From Pseudomonadota bacterium (GTDB lineage: Bacteria > Pseudomonadota > Gammaproteobacteria > Xanthomonadales > Xanthomonadaceae): 5,444 bases of DNA. Position 1 is the first letter of the stretch, and each line of letters starts with the position of its first letter. Position numbers and translations under genes: made by a program. The DNA lies in the NCBI GenBank assembly GCA_023423235.1, contig JAFAFY010000103.1:1-5444 (forward strand), given 5' to 3'. Of this stretch, positions 1 through 4,766 are shown one piece after another. Below the pieces are notes generated by a model that did not search any database, had not been told where the DNA came from, and worked only from the letters and a program-made list of their open reading frames with translations.

Positions 1-506
1 GCACCCGCGAGGGCATGGACCACGCCATCGCCTTCGCCGAAACCGGCCACCTGGTGCTGTGCACCCTGCATGCCAACAACGCCAACCAGGCGATGGACCG
101 CATCATCAACTTCTTCCCCGAGGACCGTCGCAGCCAGCTGCTGATGGACCTCTCGCTCAACCTCAAGGGTGTGGTCGCCCAGCAGCTGATCCCGACCCCG
201 GACGGCAAGTCGCGGCGCGCGGCGATGGAAATCCTGCTCGGCACGCCGCTGATCCAGGACTACATCCGCGACGGCGAGATCCACAAGCTCAAGGAGGTCA
301 TGAAGGAATCGACCAACCTGGGCATGAAGACCTTCGACCAGGCGCTGTTCGAGCTCTACCAGGCCGGCGAGATCTCCTACGAGGACGCGCTGCGCTACGC
401 CGACTCGGCCAACGAGGTGCGCCTGCGCATCAAGCTCGCCCAGGGCGGCGACGCGCGCACGCTGGCCCAGGGCCTGGATGGGGTGGAAGTGGCCGAGGTC
501 CGCTGA
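1..506 (+). CDS. pilU: Type IV pilus retraction ATPase PilU, C-terminal part (5' end outside window)
   Basis: This is the C-terminal 167 residues of a PilT/PilU-type secretion ATPase. These are cytoplasmic hexameric motors that depolymerise type IV pili for twitching motility; PilU works as an accessory of PilT. The reading frame starts at base 3 (TREGMDHA), just after where the Walker B box would lie. The bacterial 'His box' is visible as AETGHLVLCTLHANN at visible residues 12-26. The following NQAMDRIINFFPEDRR, the LKGVVAQQLIP stretch and the tail after FDQALFELYQAGEISYEDAL all match PilU. PilT usually has TLHT rather than TLHAN, so PilU is preferred. The stop TGA is at 504-506. The Walker A half and any pilT partner lie upstream, outside the window. 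The family call is very secure and the PilU-over-PilT call is secure. Confidence 0.95.
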   Translation, partial: TREGMDHAIAFAETGHLVLCTLHANNANQAMDRIINFFPEDRRSQLLMDLSLNLKGVVAQQLIPTPDGKSRRAAMEILLGTPLIQDYIRDGEIHKLKEVMKESTNLGMKTFDQALFELYQAGEISYEDALRYADSANEVRLRIKLAQGGDARTLAQGLDGVEVAEVR

Positions 507-518
507 CGCTACGGCAAT

Positions 519-546
519 CGGGGATCGGCGCATGGCAGAATCCCCG
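519..546 (+). repeat. Short inverted repeat in the pilU-M48 spacer
   Basis: CGGGGAT (519-525) and ATCCCCG (540-546) form a perfect 7-bp stem with a 14-nt loop. It begins 12 bases after the pilU stop and no T-run follows. It might slow or end pilU transcription, or it may be chance in GC-rich DNA. A poor -10-like CAGAAT at 536-541 overlaps the right arm but has no convincing -35, so I do not call a promoter here. Confidence 0.3.
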
Positions 547-599
547 CGCGGCGGCACGGGGGCGCTGCGGATCCCATATCCCAAGACAAGGAAGCATCC

Positions 600-1379
600 A
601 TGCGTCAATCCACGTTCCGCTGCGCCGTCGCGGCGTCGCTGCTGCTGTTCGCCATTCCCGCTGCCCATGCCCAGGGCGCACTCGACCGCCTCAAGGGCCT
701 GTCCGGCGGCAAGGCCCGCACCGTGCTGGACGTCGGCGGCGATGCCGTCCGCGGCCTGAGCCTCTCCGACGAGGAAGTTGCCGCGCTCGGCGCCGAGGCC
801 GCGGCCGCCTACGACGCGCAAAACGACGTCGCACCGGCCAACGACCCCTATGCGCAGCGGCTTGCCCGGCTGGTGTCTGGCTACGGGAACGATTCCGGCC
901 TGAACCTCAACTTCAAGGTCTACCGCACCCCCGAGATCAACGCCTTCGCCCTGCCGGACGGCTCGGTGCGGGTCTACAGTGGCCTGATGGACCTGATGGA
1001 CGACGACGAGTTGCGCTTCGTCATCGGCCACGAGATCGGCCACGTCAAGCACGGCCACAGCAAGGCGCGCTTCCGCACCGCATATCTCGCCCAGGCCGCG
1101 CGCAAGGGCGTGGCCGCCAGCAACAGTGCGGCGGGCCAGTTGGCCTCGTCCGAACTGGGCAGCCTGGTGGAGGATGTGGTCAAGGCCCAGCACTCGCAGT
1201 CCAACGAACTGCAGTCCGACAGCTACGGGCTGGAGCTGCTGCAGCGCGGCAACTTCAACGCGCAGTCGGCCGCCAGCGCGCTGCGCAAGCTCGACGACGG
1301 CGGCCAACGCGCCGACATGCTCTCCAGTCACCCGGATCCGGCGCGCCGCGCCCAGCGCATCGAGGCCAGCCTGCGTTGA
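600..1379 (+). CDS. Secreted M48 family zinc metallopeptidase (LoiP/YcaL-like)
   Basis: The product is a 259-residue periplasmic or membrane-surface zinc endopeptidase, a group linked to envelope protein quality control. Residues 1-24 look like a Sec signal peptide: an Arg near the N-terminus, a hydrophobic run AVAASLLLFAIP, and a likely cut after AHA24. No lipobox cysteine is present, whereas E. coli LoiP is a lipoprotein. The M48 core is clear: NAFALPDGSVRVYSGLMDLM at 114-133, the HEIGH zinc motif at 144-148 within VIGHEIGHVKHGH, and the probable third zinc ligand E203 in NELQSDSYG with conserved D207. SSHPDPARRAQRI near the C-terminus (242-254) is also typical. No TPR repeats follow, so it is not BepA-like. 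The start is supported by AAGGAAG at 588-594, 5 nt before the ATG. It lies 93 bp after pilU and may be read from it or from its own promoter. The natural substrate cannot be told. Confidence 0.93.
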   Translation: MRQSTFRCAVAASLLLFAIPAAHAQGALDRLKGLSGGKARTVLDVGGDAVRGLSLSDEEVAALGAEAAAAYDAQNDVAPANDPYAQRLARLVSGYGNDSGLNLNFKVYRTPEINAFALPDGSVRVYSGLMDLMDDDELRFVIGHEIGHVKHGHSKARFRTAYLAQAARKGVAASNSAAGQLASSELGSLVEDVVKAQHSQSNELQSDSYGLELLQRGNFNAQSAASALRKLDDGGQRADMLSSHPDPARRAQRIEASLR

Positions 1380-1385
1380 CTGCCG

Positions 1386-1413
1386 CCGGCGTCCGGCGTC
1401 CGGCGTCCGGCGT
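1386..1413 (+). repeat. Four perfect tandem copies of the 7-mer CCGGCGT
   Basis: CCGGCGT is repeated head to tail without mismatch at 1386-1392, 1393-1399, 1400-1406 and 1407-1413, starting 7 bases after the stop of the M48 peptidase gene. The repeat is non-coding. A GC-rich stretch able to form small stems (GCGCC at 1415-1419 with GGCGC at 1422-1426) follows, but it has only a 2-base loop and no nearby T-run. It is therefore not a convincing intrinsic terminator. Such a short repeat may vary in copy number by slippage. Confidence 0.85.
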
Positions 1414-1476
1414 CGCGCCGGGGCGCCGGGGGCCACGCAGCGCAACACTGTTTTCCCGCAACCGGGGCGGGCACGC

Positions 1477-1485
1477 TGCTATCGT
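1477..1485 (+). promoter_or_regulatory. Possible extended -10 element upstream of sodA
   Basis: TGC-TATCGT at 1477-1485 fits an extended -10 (TGN followed by a 4/6 match to TATAAT), 76 bp before the sodA ATG. No good -35 is seen at 16-18 bp spacing. It is offered only as the best-looking candidate in the 182-bp spacer. A start just downstream would place the palindrome cluster at 1511-1537 inside the sodA leader RNA. Confidence 0.25.
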
Positions 1486-1510
1486 GCACGCGCCTTGTCG
1501 CGAACTTGAT

Positions 1511-1537
1511 CCCTGCAAGGGGACAATGTCCCGACAT
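1511..1537 (+). promoter_or_regulatory. Chain of three overlapping palindromes in the sodA leader
   Basis: Three short perfect inverted repeats overlap in 27 bp: CCCT-gca-AGGG (1511-1521), GGGACA-a-TGTCCC (1520-1532) and ATGTC-cc-GACAT (1526-1537). The last ends 11 bases before the sodA Shine-Dalgarno. Neighbouring pairs share bases, so as RNA hairpins they would exclude each other; as DNA the 13-bp middle palindrome could be an operator. It does not resemble the Fur box or the SoxR box as I know them. The regulatory role is inferred. Confidence 0.45.
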
Positions 1538-1561
1538 CCTGAACCCCTAGGAGATCCACAG

Positions 1562-2188
1562 ATGGCCTACACCCTCCCCAAGCTTGGTTATGCCTACGAC
1601 GCGCTCGAGCCCAACATCGATGCCGAGACCATGGAGATCCACTACACCAAGCATCACCAGACCTACATCAACAACGCCAATGCCGCGCTCGAAGGCACCG
1701 GCTGGGAAGACAAGTCGCCCGAGGAGGTCATCGCCAACCTCGACAAGCTGCCCGAAGACAAGCGCACCGCGCTGCGCAACAACGCCGGCGGCCATGCCAA
1801 CCACTCGCTGTTCTGGACGGTCATGGCACCCAAGGCCGGCGGCAACCCGGTCGGCGATGTCGCCAAGCACATCGACAGCGACCTCGGCGGTTTCGACGCC
1901 TTCAAGGAAGCCTTCACCAAGGCTGCGCTGACCCGCTTTGGCAGCGGCTGGGCCTGGCTCACCGTCGACAAGGCCGGCAAGCTGGCGGTCGAGAGCACCG
2001 CCAACCAGGACAGCCCGCTGACCCAGGGCGTCGGCTCGGGCAATACCCCGGTGCTCGGCCTGGACGTCTGGGAGCACGCCTACTATCTGAAGTACCAGAA
2101 CCGCCGTCCCGAGTACATCGCCGCGTTCTACAACGTCGTCGACTGGGACGAGGTCGAGCGTCGCTACCAGGATGCGCGCAAGGGCTGA
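1562..2188 (+). CDS. sodA: Manganese-type superoxide dismutase
   Basis: This 208-residue enzyme converts superoxide to hydrogen peroxide and oxygen in the cytoplasm; no signal peptide is present. It closely follows E. coli SodA from the first residues (MAYTLPKLGYAYDALEPNID). The four metal ligands are H27 (MEIHYTKHH), H81 (GGHANHSLFW), D168 and H172 (LDVWEHAYY). Tyr35 is the expected second-sphere gateway residue. G77 in NNAGGHANH and Q149 in TANQDSPL are the Mn-type pattern; Fe enzymes usually carry a Gln in the first region instead. Metal choice is therefore inferred as Mn, though cambialistic use cannot be excluded. The start is fixed by AGGAGA at 1549-1554, 7 nt before the ATG. The gene appears monocistronic: it sits 182 bp after the peptidase gene and faces the convergent tag gene. 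Overlapping palindromes in its leader suggest possible control of expression. Confidence 0.97.
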   Translation: MAYTLPKLGYAYDALEPNIDAETMEIHYTKHHQTYINNANAALEGTGWEDKSPEEVIANLDKLPEDKRTALRNNAGGHANHSLFWTVMAPKAGGNPVGDVAKHIDSDLGGFDAFKEAFTKAALTRFGSGWAWLTVDKAGKLAVESTANQDSPLTQGVGSGNTPVLGLDVWEHAYYLKYQNRRPEYIAAFYNVVDWDEVERRYQDARKG

Positions 2189-2212
2189 TCCCGCCGCGTG
2201 CTTCGGGTTTCC

Positions 2213-2240
2213 CATTCCGGCCGCGCGAGCGGCCGGAATG
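2213..2240. terminator. Perfect 12-bp hairpin between convergent sodA and tag
   Basis: CATTCCGGCCGC (2213-2224) and GCGGCCGGAATG (2229-2240) are exact reverse complements around a GCGA loop, which fits the GNRA tetraloop class. The hairpin lies 24 bp after the sodA stop and 29 bp beyond the tag stop. No T-run follows it on either strand, so it is not a textbook intrinsic terminator. A role in bidirectional termination or in protecting mRNA 3' ends is inferred from its strength and its place between convergent genes. Confidence 0.6.
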
Positions 2241-2254
2241 CGTTACGGATGCAG

Positions 2255-2279
2255 AAAAAACGCGTTCGGTCATCGCGCC
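2255..2279 (-). terminator. Weak intrinsic terminator candidate for tag
   Basis: On the minus strand, GGCGCG (2279-2274) can pair with CGCGTT (2264-2259) across a 9-nt loop, giving four G-C pairs and two G-U pairs. The arm runs into a T6 tract (A6 on the plus strand at 2255-2260). The stem overlaps the tag stop codon at 2272-2270. The stem is short, so efficiency is doubtful; the stronger hairpin at 2213-2240 lies just beyond it. Confidence 0.35.
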
Positions 2280-2815
2280 TGCGGCGACAGGTCGGCCAGC
2301 CTGCGCGCGACCGGGCAGTCGGCGCGGTGCGCGCCGGGCAGGTAGCCCAGGCTCATCAGGAACTCGCCGGTGATCTCGCCGCCGGTGAAGCGGAACGTGC
2401 GCTTGAACAGCTTCACCCAGGCGGCCTTGTCGCGTGCCTGTCCGTCGTCCTGCCGGTGCGCATCCAGCCACGCGGCAAAGCCGCCATGCGAGGCGCGCAT
2501 GCCCTGGATGACCTGCGCGTTGTGGATCGCCGCATCCACCTTCAGTCGGTTGCGGATGATGCCCGCGTCCGCCAGCAGGCGCGCGCGCTCGGGTGCGCCA
2601 TAGGCCGCTACCGTGTCGACATCGAACCCGTCGTAGGCCCGGCGCAGGCCTGCGCGTTTCTTCAGGATCGTCTCCCAGCTCAGCCCGGCCTGGTTGATCT
2701 CCAGCACCAGCCGCTCGAACAGCACCGACTCGTCGCGCTGCGGGAAGCCGTATTCGGTGTCGTGGTAGGGCCCGTGCAGCGGATGCCCCGGGGCGCTGTC
2801 GCAATAGCCGCTCAT
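2270..2815 (-). CDS. tag: DNA-3-methyladenine glycosylase I
   Basis: This 181-residue base-excision repair enzyme cleaves the N-glycosidic bond of 3-methyladenine in alkylated DNA, leaving an abasic site. Its length is close to E. coli Tag (187). N-terminal YHDTEYGFP (17-25) and NQAGLSWETILKKR (41-54) are family signatures. Y17, E39 and W47 match the base-binding and catalytic positions known as Tyr16, Glu38 and Trp46 in E. coli. The zinc site that ties the two termini together appears intact: C5 and H18 with H163 and C167 (HRADC). DAGIIRNRLK (83-92) is also typical. The frame stays open upstream to 2896, but I chose the ATG at 2815-2813 because MSGYC places the zinc cysteine as in the family. 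No Shine-Dalgarno precedes it, and a -10-like TATGCT ends 6 nt before the ATG, suggesting a leaderless mRNA. It is divergent from the FKBP gene and convergent with sodA. Confidence 0.95.
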   Translation of the reverse strand: MSGYCDSAPGHPLHGPYHDTEYGFPQRDESVLFERLVLEINQAGLSWETILKKRAGLRRAYDGFDVDTVAAYGAPERARLLADAGIIRNRLKVDAAIHNAQVIQGMRASHGGFAAWLDAHRQDDGQARDKAAWVKLFKRTFRFTGGEITGEFLMSLGYLPGAHRADCPVARRLADLSPQAR

Positions 2816-2821
2816 GGCCGC

Positions 2822-2850
2822 AGCATAGGCAATCGCGACGGGCCTGCCCA
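2822..2850 (-). promoter_or_regulatory. Candidate promoter for leaderless tag mRNA
   Basis: On the minus strand, TGGGCA (2850-2845, 4/6 to TTGACA) and TATGCT (2827-2822, 4/6 to TATAAT) are separated by 17 bp. The -10 ends 6 nt before the chosen tag ATG, so transcription would start at or within a base or two of the start codon. The absence of any Shine-Dalgarno fits this. The -35 falls inside one of two palindromic 11-mers, so a bound protein there could block it. Confidence 0.5.
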
Positions 2851-2862
2851 TCGGGCGTGCCC
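2839..2862. promoter_or_regulatory. Paired 11-bp palindromic repeats between divergent tag and FKBP genes
   Basis: CGGGCCTGCCC (2839-2849) and CGGGCGTGCCC (2852-2862) differ at one base and start 13 bp apart. Each contains the hyphenated palindrome GGGC-NN-GCCC. They sit in the divergent spacer, covering the tag -35 candidate and ending 4 bp before the FKBP -35 candidate. The layout suits an operator acting on both promoters. No known regulator is assigned, and GC-rich composition makes chance possible. Confidence 0.4.
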
Positions 2863-2866
2863 CGGG

Positions 2867-2896
2867 TTGCGCCAGCCCGCGCCGCCACGCCACCAT
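2867..2896 (+). promoter_or_regulatory. Weak candidate promoter for the FKBP-hydroxylase unit
   Basis: TTGCGC (2867-2872) and CACCAT (2891-2896) are 18 bp apart, followed by a GC-rich discriminator. The -35 start is good and the -10 is poor (3/6). A start near 2903 would give a leader of about 20 nt that includes the ribosome-binding site AGGAA at 2912-2916. The call rests mainly on position. Confidence 0.3.
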
Positions 2897-2922
2897 GCGC
2901 CACCGCCCAGCAGGAATCGCCG

Positions 2923-3378
2923 ATGGAAATCGCCCACCGCCGCGTGGCCACCGTCCACTTCACCCTGTCCGACGACAGCGGGCAGCGCATCACCTCCACC
3001 CACGATCACGACCCGCTGGTCTACATGCACGGCATCGGCAGCATCATCCAGGGGCTGGAGCAGGCGCTGGAAGGACGCCAGGCAGGCGACCGGTTCACGG
3101 TCGACATTCCGCCGGAACGCGGCTTCGGCCCGCGTCACGAGGGCCTGGTGCAACGCCTGCCGCGCGCCACCTTCACCGGTCGTGGCATTCCCGCGGTGGG
3201 CGAAAAGCTGCGCGCCCAGACCGAGAAGGGGCCGCTGGATGTCGTGGTGACCGCGCTCGATGCCGACTCGATCACCGTCGATGGCAACAACCCGCTGGCC
3301 GGCAAGCCGCTGCATGCCGAGGTGGAAGTGGTCGCGGTGCGCGTCGCCACACCGCAGGAGATCCAGTTCGGGCTCTGA
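2923..3378 (+). CDS. Short SlyD-like FKBP-type peptidyl-prolyl cis-trans isomerase
   Basis: The product is a 151-residue cytoplasmic folding helper that catalyses cis-trans isomerisation of prolyl bonds. The FKBP half is split around an insert-in-flap chaperone domain, as in SlyD. PLVYMHGIGSIIQGLEQALE (31-50) is the first FKBP signature. FTVDIPPERGFGPRHEGLVQ (58-77) leads into the flap insert, and VDGNNPLAGKPLHAEVEVVAV (119-139) closes the FKBP fold, where many relatives have a His in place of the second Asn of GNN. The long His/Cys-rich nickel-binding tail of E. coli SlyD is absent: the protein ends at QEIQFGL. A nickel-insertion role is therefore less likely. The ATG at 2923 is chosen over the in-frame one at 2857 because AGGAA (2912-2916) sits 6 nt upstream and homology starts there. 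The hydroxylase gene begins 3 nt after its stop, so the two are probably translationally coupled. Confidence 0.92.
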   Translation: MEIAHRRVATVHFTLSDDSGQRITSTHDHDPLVYMHGIGSIIQGLEQALEGRQAGDRFTVDIPPERGFGPRHEGLVQRLPRATFTGRGIPAVGEKLRAQTEKGPLDVVVTALDADSITVDGNNPLAGKPLHAEVEVVAVRVATPQEIQFGL

Positions 3379-3381
3379 GCC

Positions 3382-4164
3382 ATGCCCGAGCGCGCCATGC
3401 CCGATTTCACTGCGCTTGGCCAGGCGTATGCGGCATTGCCGGCGCATCTGGCCGTGCTGTGGGGGCTGAGCTATTTTGCCGCGCTCTACATCGTGCTTTG
3501 CGGTGGCACCTGGCTGCTGACGCGCTATCTGCTGCCGGCACTGGGCGTCGGCCATGCGATCGAGTGCAGCCGCCTGCCGGTGGGCCAGATCCGCCGCGAG
3601 ATCGGCGGATCGGCGGTATCGATCGTCGTGTTCGGCGTTGGCAGCGTCATTCCATGGTGGTTCCTGCACGCGGGATGGGCAGGTCTGGCCAGCCACCCCG
3701 GCGTGTTGCGGGTCGTGCTGGAGGCAGCTGTCCTGCTGCTCTGGAACGACGTCCATTTCTATCTCAACCACCGCCTGCTGCACACGCGGGCGCTGCGGCG
3801 CTACCACCAGCAGCACCATCGCTCACGGATCACCACGCCGTTCGCGACCTACAGCTTCCATCCGTTGGAGGCAGCCATGCTGGGCAACGTGATCCTGCTG
3901 CCGATGCTGCTCCATGATTTCAGCTTCGCCGCGCTGCTTTCGCTGCCCTTGCTGAGCCTGTTGCTCAACAACCTCGGCCACAGCAACTACGATTTCCGCC
4001 CGCACGCCGACGCGGACAGCTGGTGGGCGGCGAGCCGCCGGCACCATCTCCACCATGCCTGCTATCACGGCAATTACGGGTTCCTGTTCAACTTCATGGA
4101 CCGCTGGTGCGGCACCCGGCTTGCCGACGCGCCCACCGCCTCCGCGCCACGCGAACGCCCGTGA
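3382..4164 (+). CDS. Membrane fatty acid hydroxylase / sterol desaturase family protein
   Basis: This is a 260-residue integral membrane protein of the non-haem di-iron hydroxylase superfamily, which uses oxygen to hydroxylate or desaturate lipid-like substrates. Likely membrane segments are at about 22-47, 76-96, 108-123 and 166-197. The iron-binding histidine clusters are present: HFYLNHRLLH (125-134), HQQHH (142-146), H160 in YSFHPLE, H200 in NNLGHSNYDF, and HHLHH with H229 (221-229). All expected clusters look intact, so it is probably active; the substrate is unknown. The ATG at 3382 lies 3 nt after the FKBP stop. An alternative ATG at 3397 would remove five residues; neither has a good Shine-Dalgarno, so coupling to the upstream gene is likely. 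The C-terminal 18 residues are polar and low in conservation value. It could act on membrane lipids, hopanoid-like compounds or carotenoid-like pigments, but nothing here decides this. Confidence 0.9.
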   Translation: MPERAMPDFTALGQAYAALPAHLAVLWGLSYFAALYIVLCGGTWLLTRYLLPALGVGHAIECSRLPVGQIRREIGGSAVSIVVFGVGSVIPWWFLHAGWAGLASHPGVLRVVLEAAVLLLWNDVHFYLNHRLLHTRALRRYHQQHHRSRITTPFATYSFHPLEAAMLGNVILLPMLLHDFSFAALLSLPLLSLLLNNLGHSNYDFRPHADADSWWAASRRHHLHHACYHGNYGFLFNFMDRWCGTRLADAPTASAPRERP

Positions 4165-4169
4165 TGCCC

Positions 4170-4195
4170 GCATTCTGCCGGCCTCGCTAGAATGC
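4170..4195. repeat. Inverted and direct repeats over the yqgE start region
   Basis: GCATTCT (4170-4176) and AGAATGC (4189-4195) form a 7-bp inverted repeat with a 12-nt loop, starting 5 bases after the hydroxylase stop. Within and after it, TGCCGGC occurs twice in direct orientation (4176-4182 and 4193-4199). ATGCCGGCAT (4192-4201) is a perfect palindrome overlapping the yqgE ATG. The right arm contains most of the -10 candidate TAGAAT. No T-run follows, so termination is unlikely. Confidence 0.5.
4188..4193 (+). promoter_or_regulatory. -10 element for a probable leaderless yqgE-ruvX mRNA
   Basis: TAGAAT (5/6 to TATAAT) ends 6 nt before the yqgE ATG at 4200, and no Shine-Dalgarno is present. 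Transcription would then start at about the A of the ATG. The expected -35 region (TGCCCG at 4165-4170, or ATGCCC one base up) is a poor match, so an activator or an extended contact may be needed. The spacing to the ATG is identical to that at tag. Confidence 0.5.
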
Positions 4196-4199
4196 CGGC

Positions 4200-4766
4200 A
4201 TGCCACCGCTGCCCACCCCACTTGCCAACCAGCTGCTGATCGCGCTGCCATCGCTCGCCGATCCCGACTTCGCACGCGCGGTCGCGCTGATCTGCCAGCA
4301 CGATGGCGACGGCGCAATGGGCGTGGTCGTCAACCGCGCGTCGGAGTACACCATTGGCGAAGTCCTCGAGCAGATGGGCATCGTCCTGCTGGACCAGCGC
4401 CTGCGCGACCGGCGCGTGCTGGCTGGCGGCCCCGTGCACCCCGAACGTGGTTTCGTGCTGCATGACGGCGACCGGCGCTGGGATTCGAGCCTCGTCATCG
4501 CGGACGGTCTGTCGGTCACAACCTCGCGCGATGTGCTCGAGGCGATGGCCTGCGGCGAGGGCCCGGACAATGCCGTCGTCGCCCTGGGCTGTGCGGGGTG
4601 GGGCGCTGGTCAACTGGAGCGTGAACTGGCCGAGAACAGCTGGATCACCGCGCCGGCCGACGCCCAGCTGCTGTTCGATACCGCCTTGGAATCGCGATGG
4701 CAGGCCGCCGCCGGGCGTATTGGCGTCGACATGATGCATCTGACCGATTACGCAGGCCACGCATGA
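4200..4766 (+). CDS. yqgE: YqgE/AlgH family protein
   Basis: This is a 188-residue cytoplasmic protein of the YqgE/AlgH (DUF179) family, whose biochemical role is not settled. In Pseudomonas AlgH was linked to alginate regulation. Family features occur in order: ANQLLIALPSLADPDFARAV (9-28), GVVVNRAS (41-48), AGGPVHPERGFVLH (75-88), GCAGWGAGQLE (130-140) and ENSWITAPAD (145-154). Full length and undamaged. It overlaps ruvX by the 4-base ATGA, matching the widespread yqgE-ruvX (yqgF) pairing in proteobacteria and implying coupled translation. gshB, which precedes this pair in enterobacteria, is absent; a hydroxylase gene is upstream instead. The start is the first ATG of the domain, and its lack of a Shine-Dalgarno together with the close TAGAAT suggests a leaderless transcript. 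Confidence 0.95.
   Translation: MPPLPTPLANQLLIALPSLADPDFARAVALICQHDGDGAMGVVVNRASEYTIGEVLEQMGIVLLDQRLRDRRVLAGGPVHPERGFVLHDGDRRWDSSLVIADGLSVTTSRDVLEAMACGEGPDNAVVALGCAGWGAGQLERELAENSWITAPADAQLLFDTALESRWQAAAGRIGVDMMHLTDYAGHA

Noticed and set aside
503..541. CTGACG (503-508) and CAGAAT (536-541) as a promoter for the peptidase gene
   Set aside because: The spacer would be 27 bp, far outside 16-18 bp, and no better -35 is placed correctly.
1495..1527. TTGTCG (1495-1500) and GACAAT (1522-1527) as a sodA promoter
   Set aside because: The spacer is 21 bp, too long for a sigma70 promoter, and the -10 lies inside the palindrome cluster.
59..1561. Long open frame running from inside pilU across the peptidase gene and in frame into sodA
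   Set aside because: Its translation before 1562 is Arg/Pro/Gly-rich out-of-frame reading of pilU and the M48 gene, a usual effect of high GC. SodA homology and a good Shine-Dalgarno place the true start at 1562.
1547..2215. Minus-strand open frame of 222 codons opposite sodA
   Set aside because: It is a Val/Gly/Ala-rich mirror of sodA codon bias with no recognisable domain; the plus-strand SodA assignment is certain.
2816..2896. N-terminal extension of tag to an ATG at 2896
   Set aside because: The extra 27 residues would displace the conserved N-terminal zinc cysteine and cover the candidate promoter and repeats; family length favours the start at 2815.
2857..2922. N-terminal extension of the FKBP gene to an ATG at 2857
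   Set aside because: It has no ribosome-binding site and an Ala/Pro-rich filler sequence, whereas AGGAA sits 6 nt before the ATG at 2923, where family similarity begins.
2812..3819. Minus-strand open frame of 335 codons opposite the FKBP and hydroxylase genes
   Set aside because: It is His/Gln/Arg-rich antisense of two recognised genes, with no motif or ribosome-binding site.
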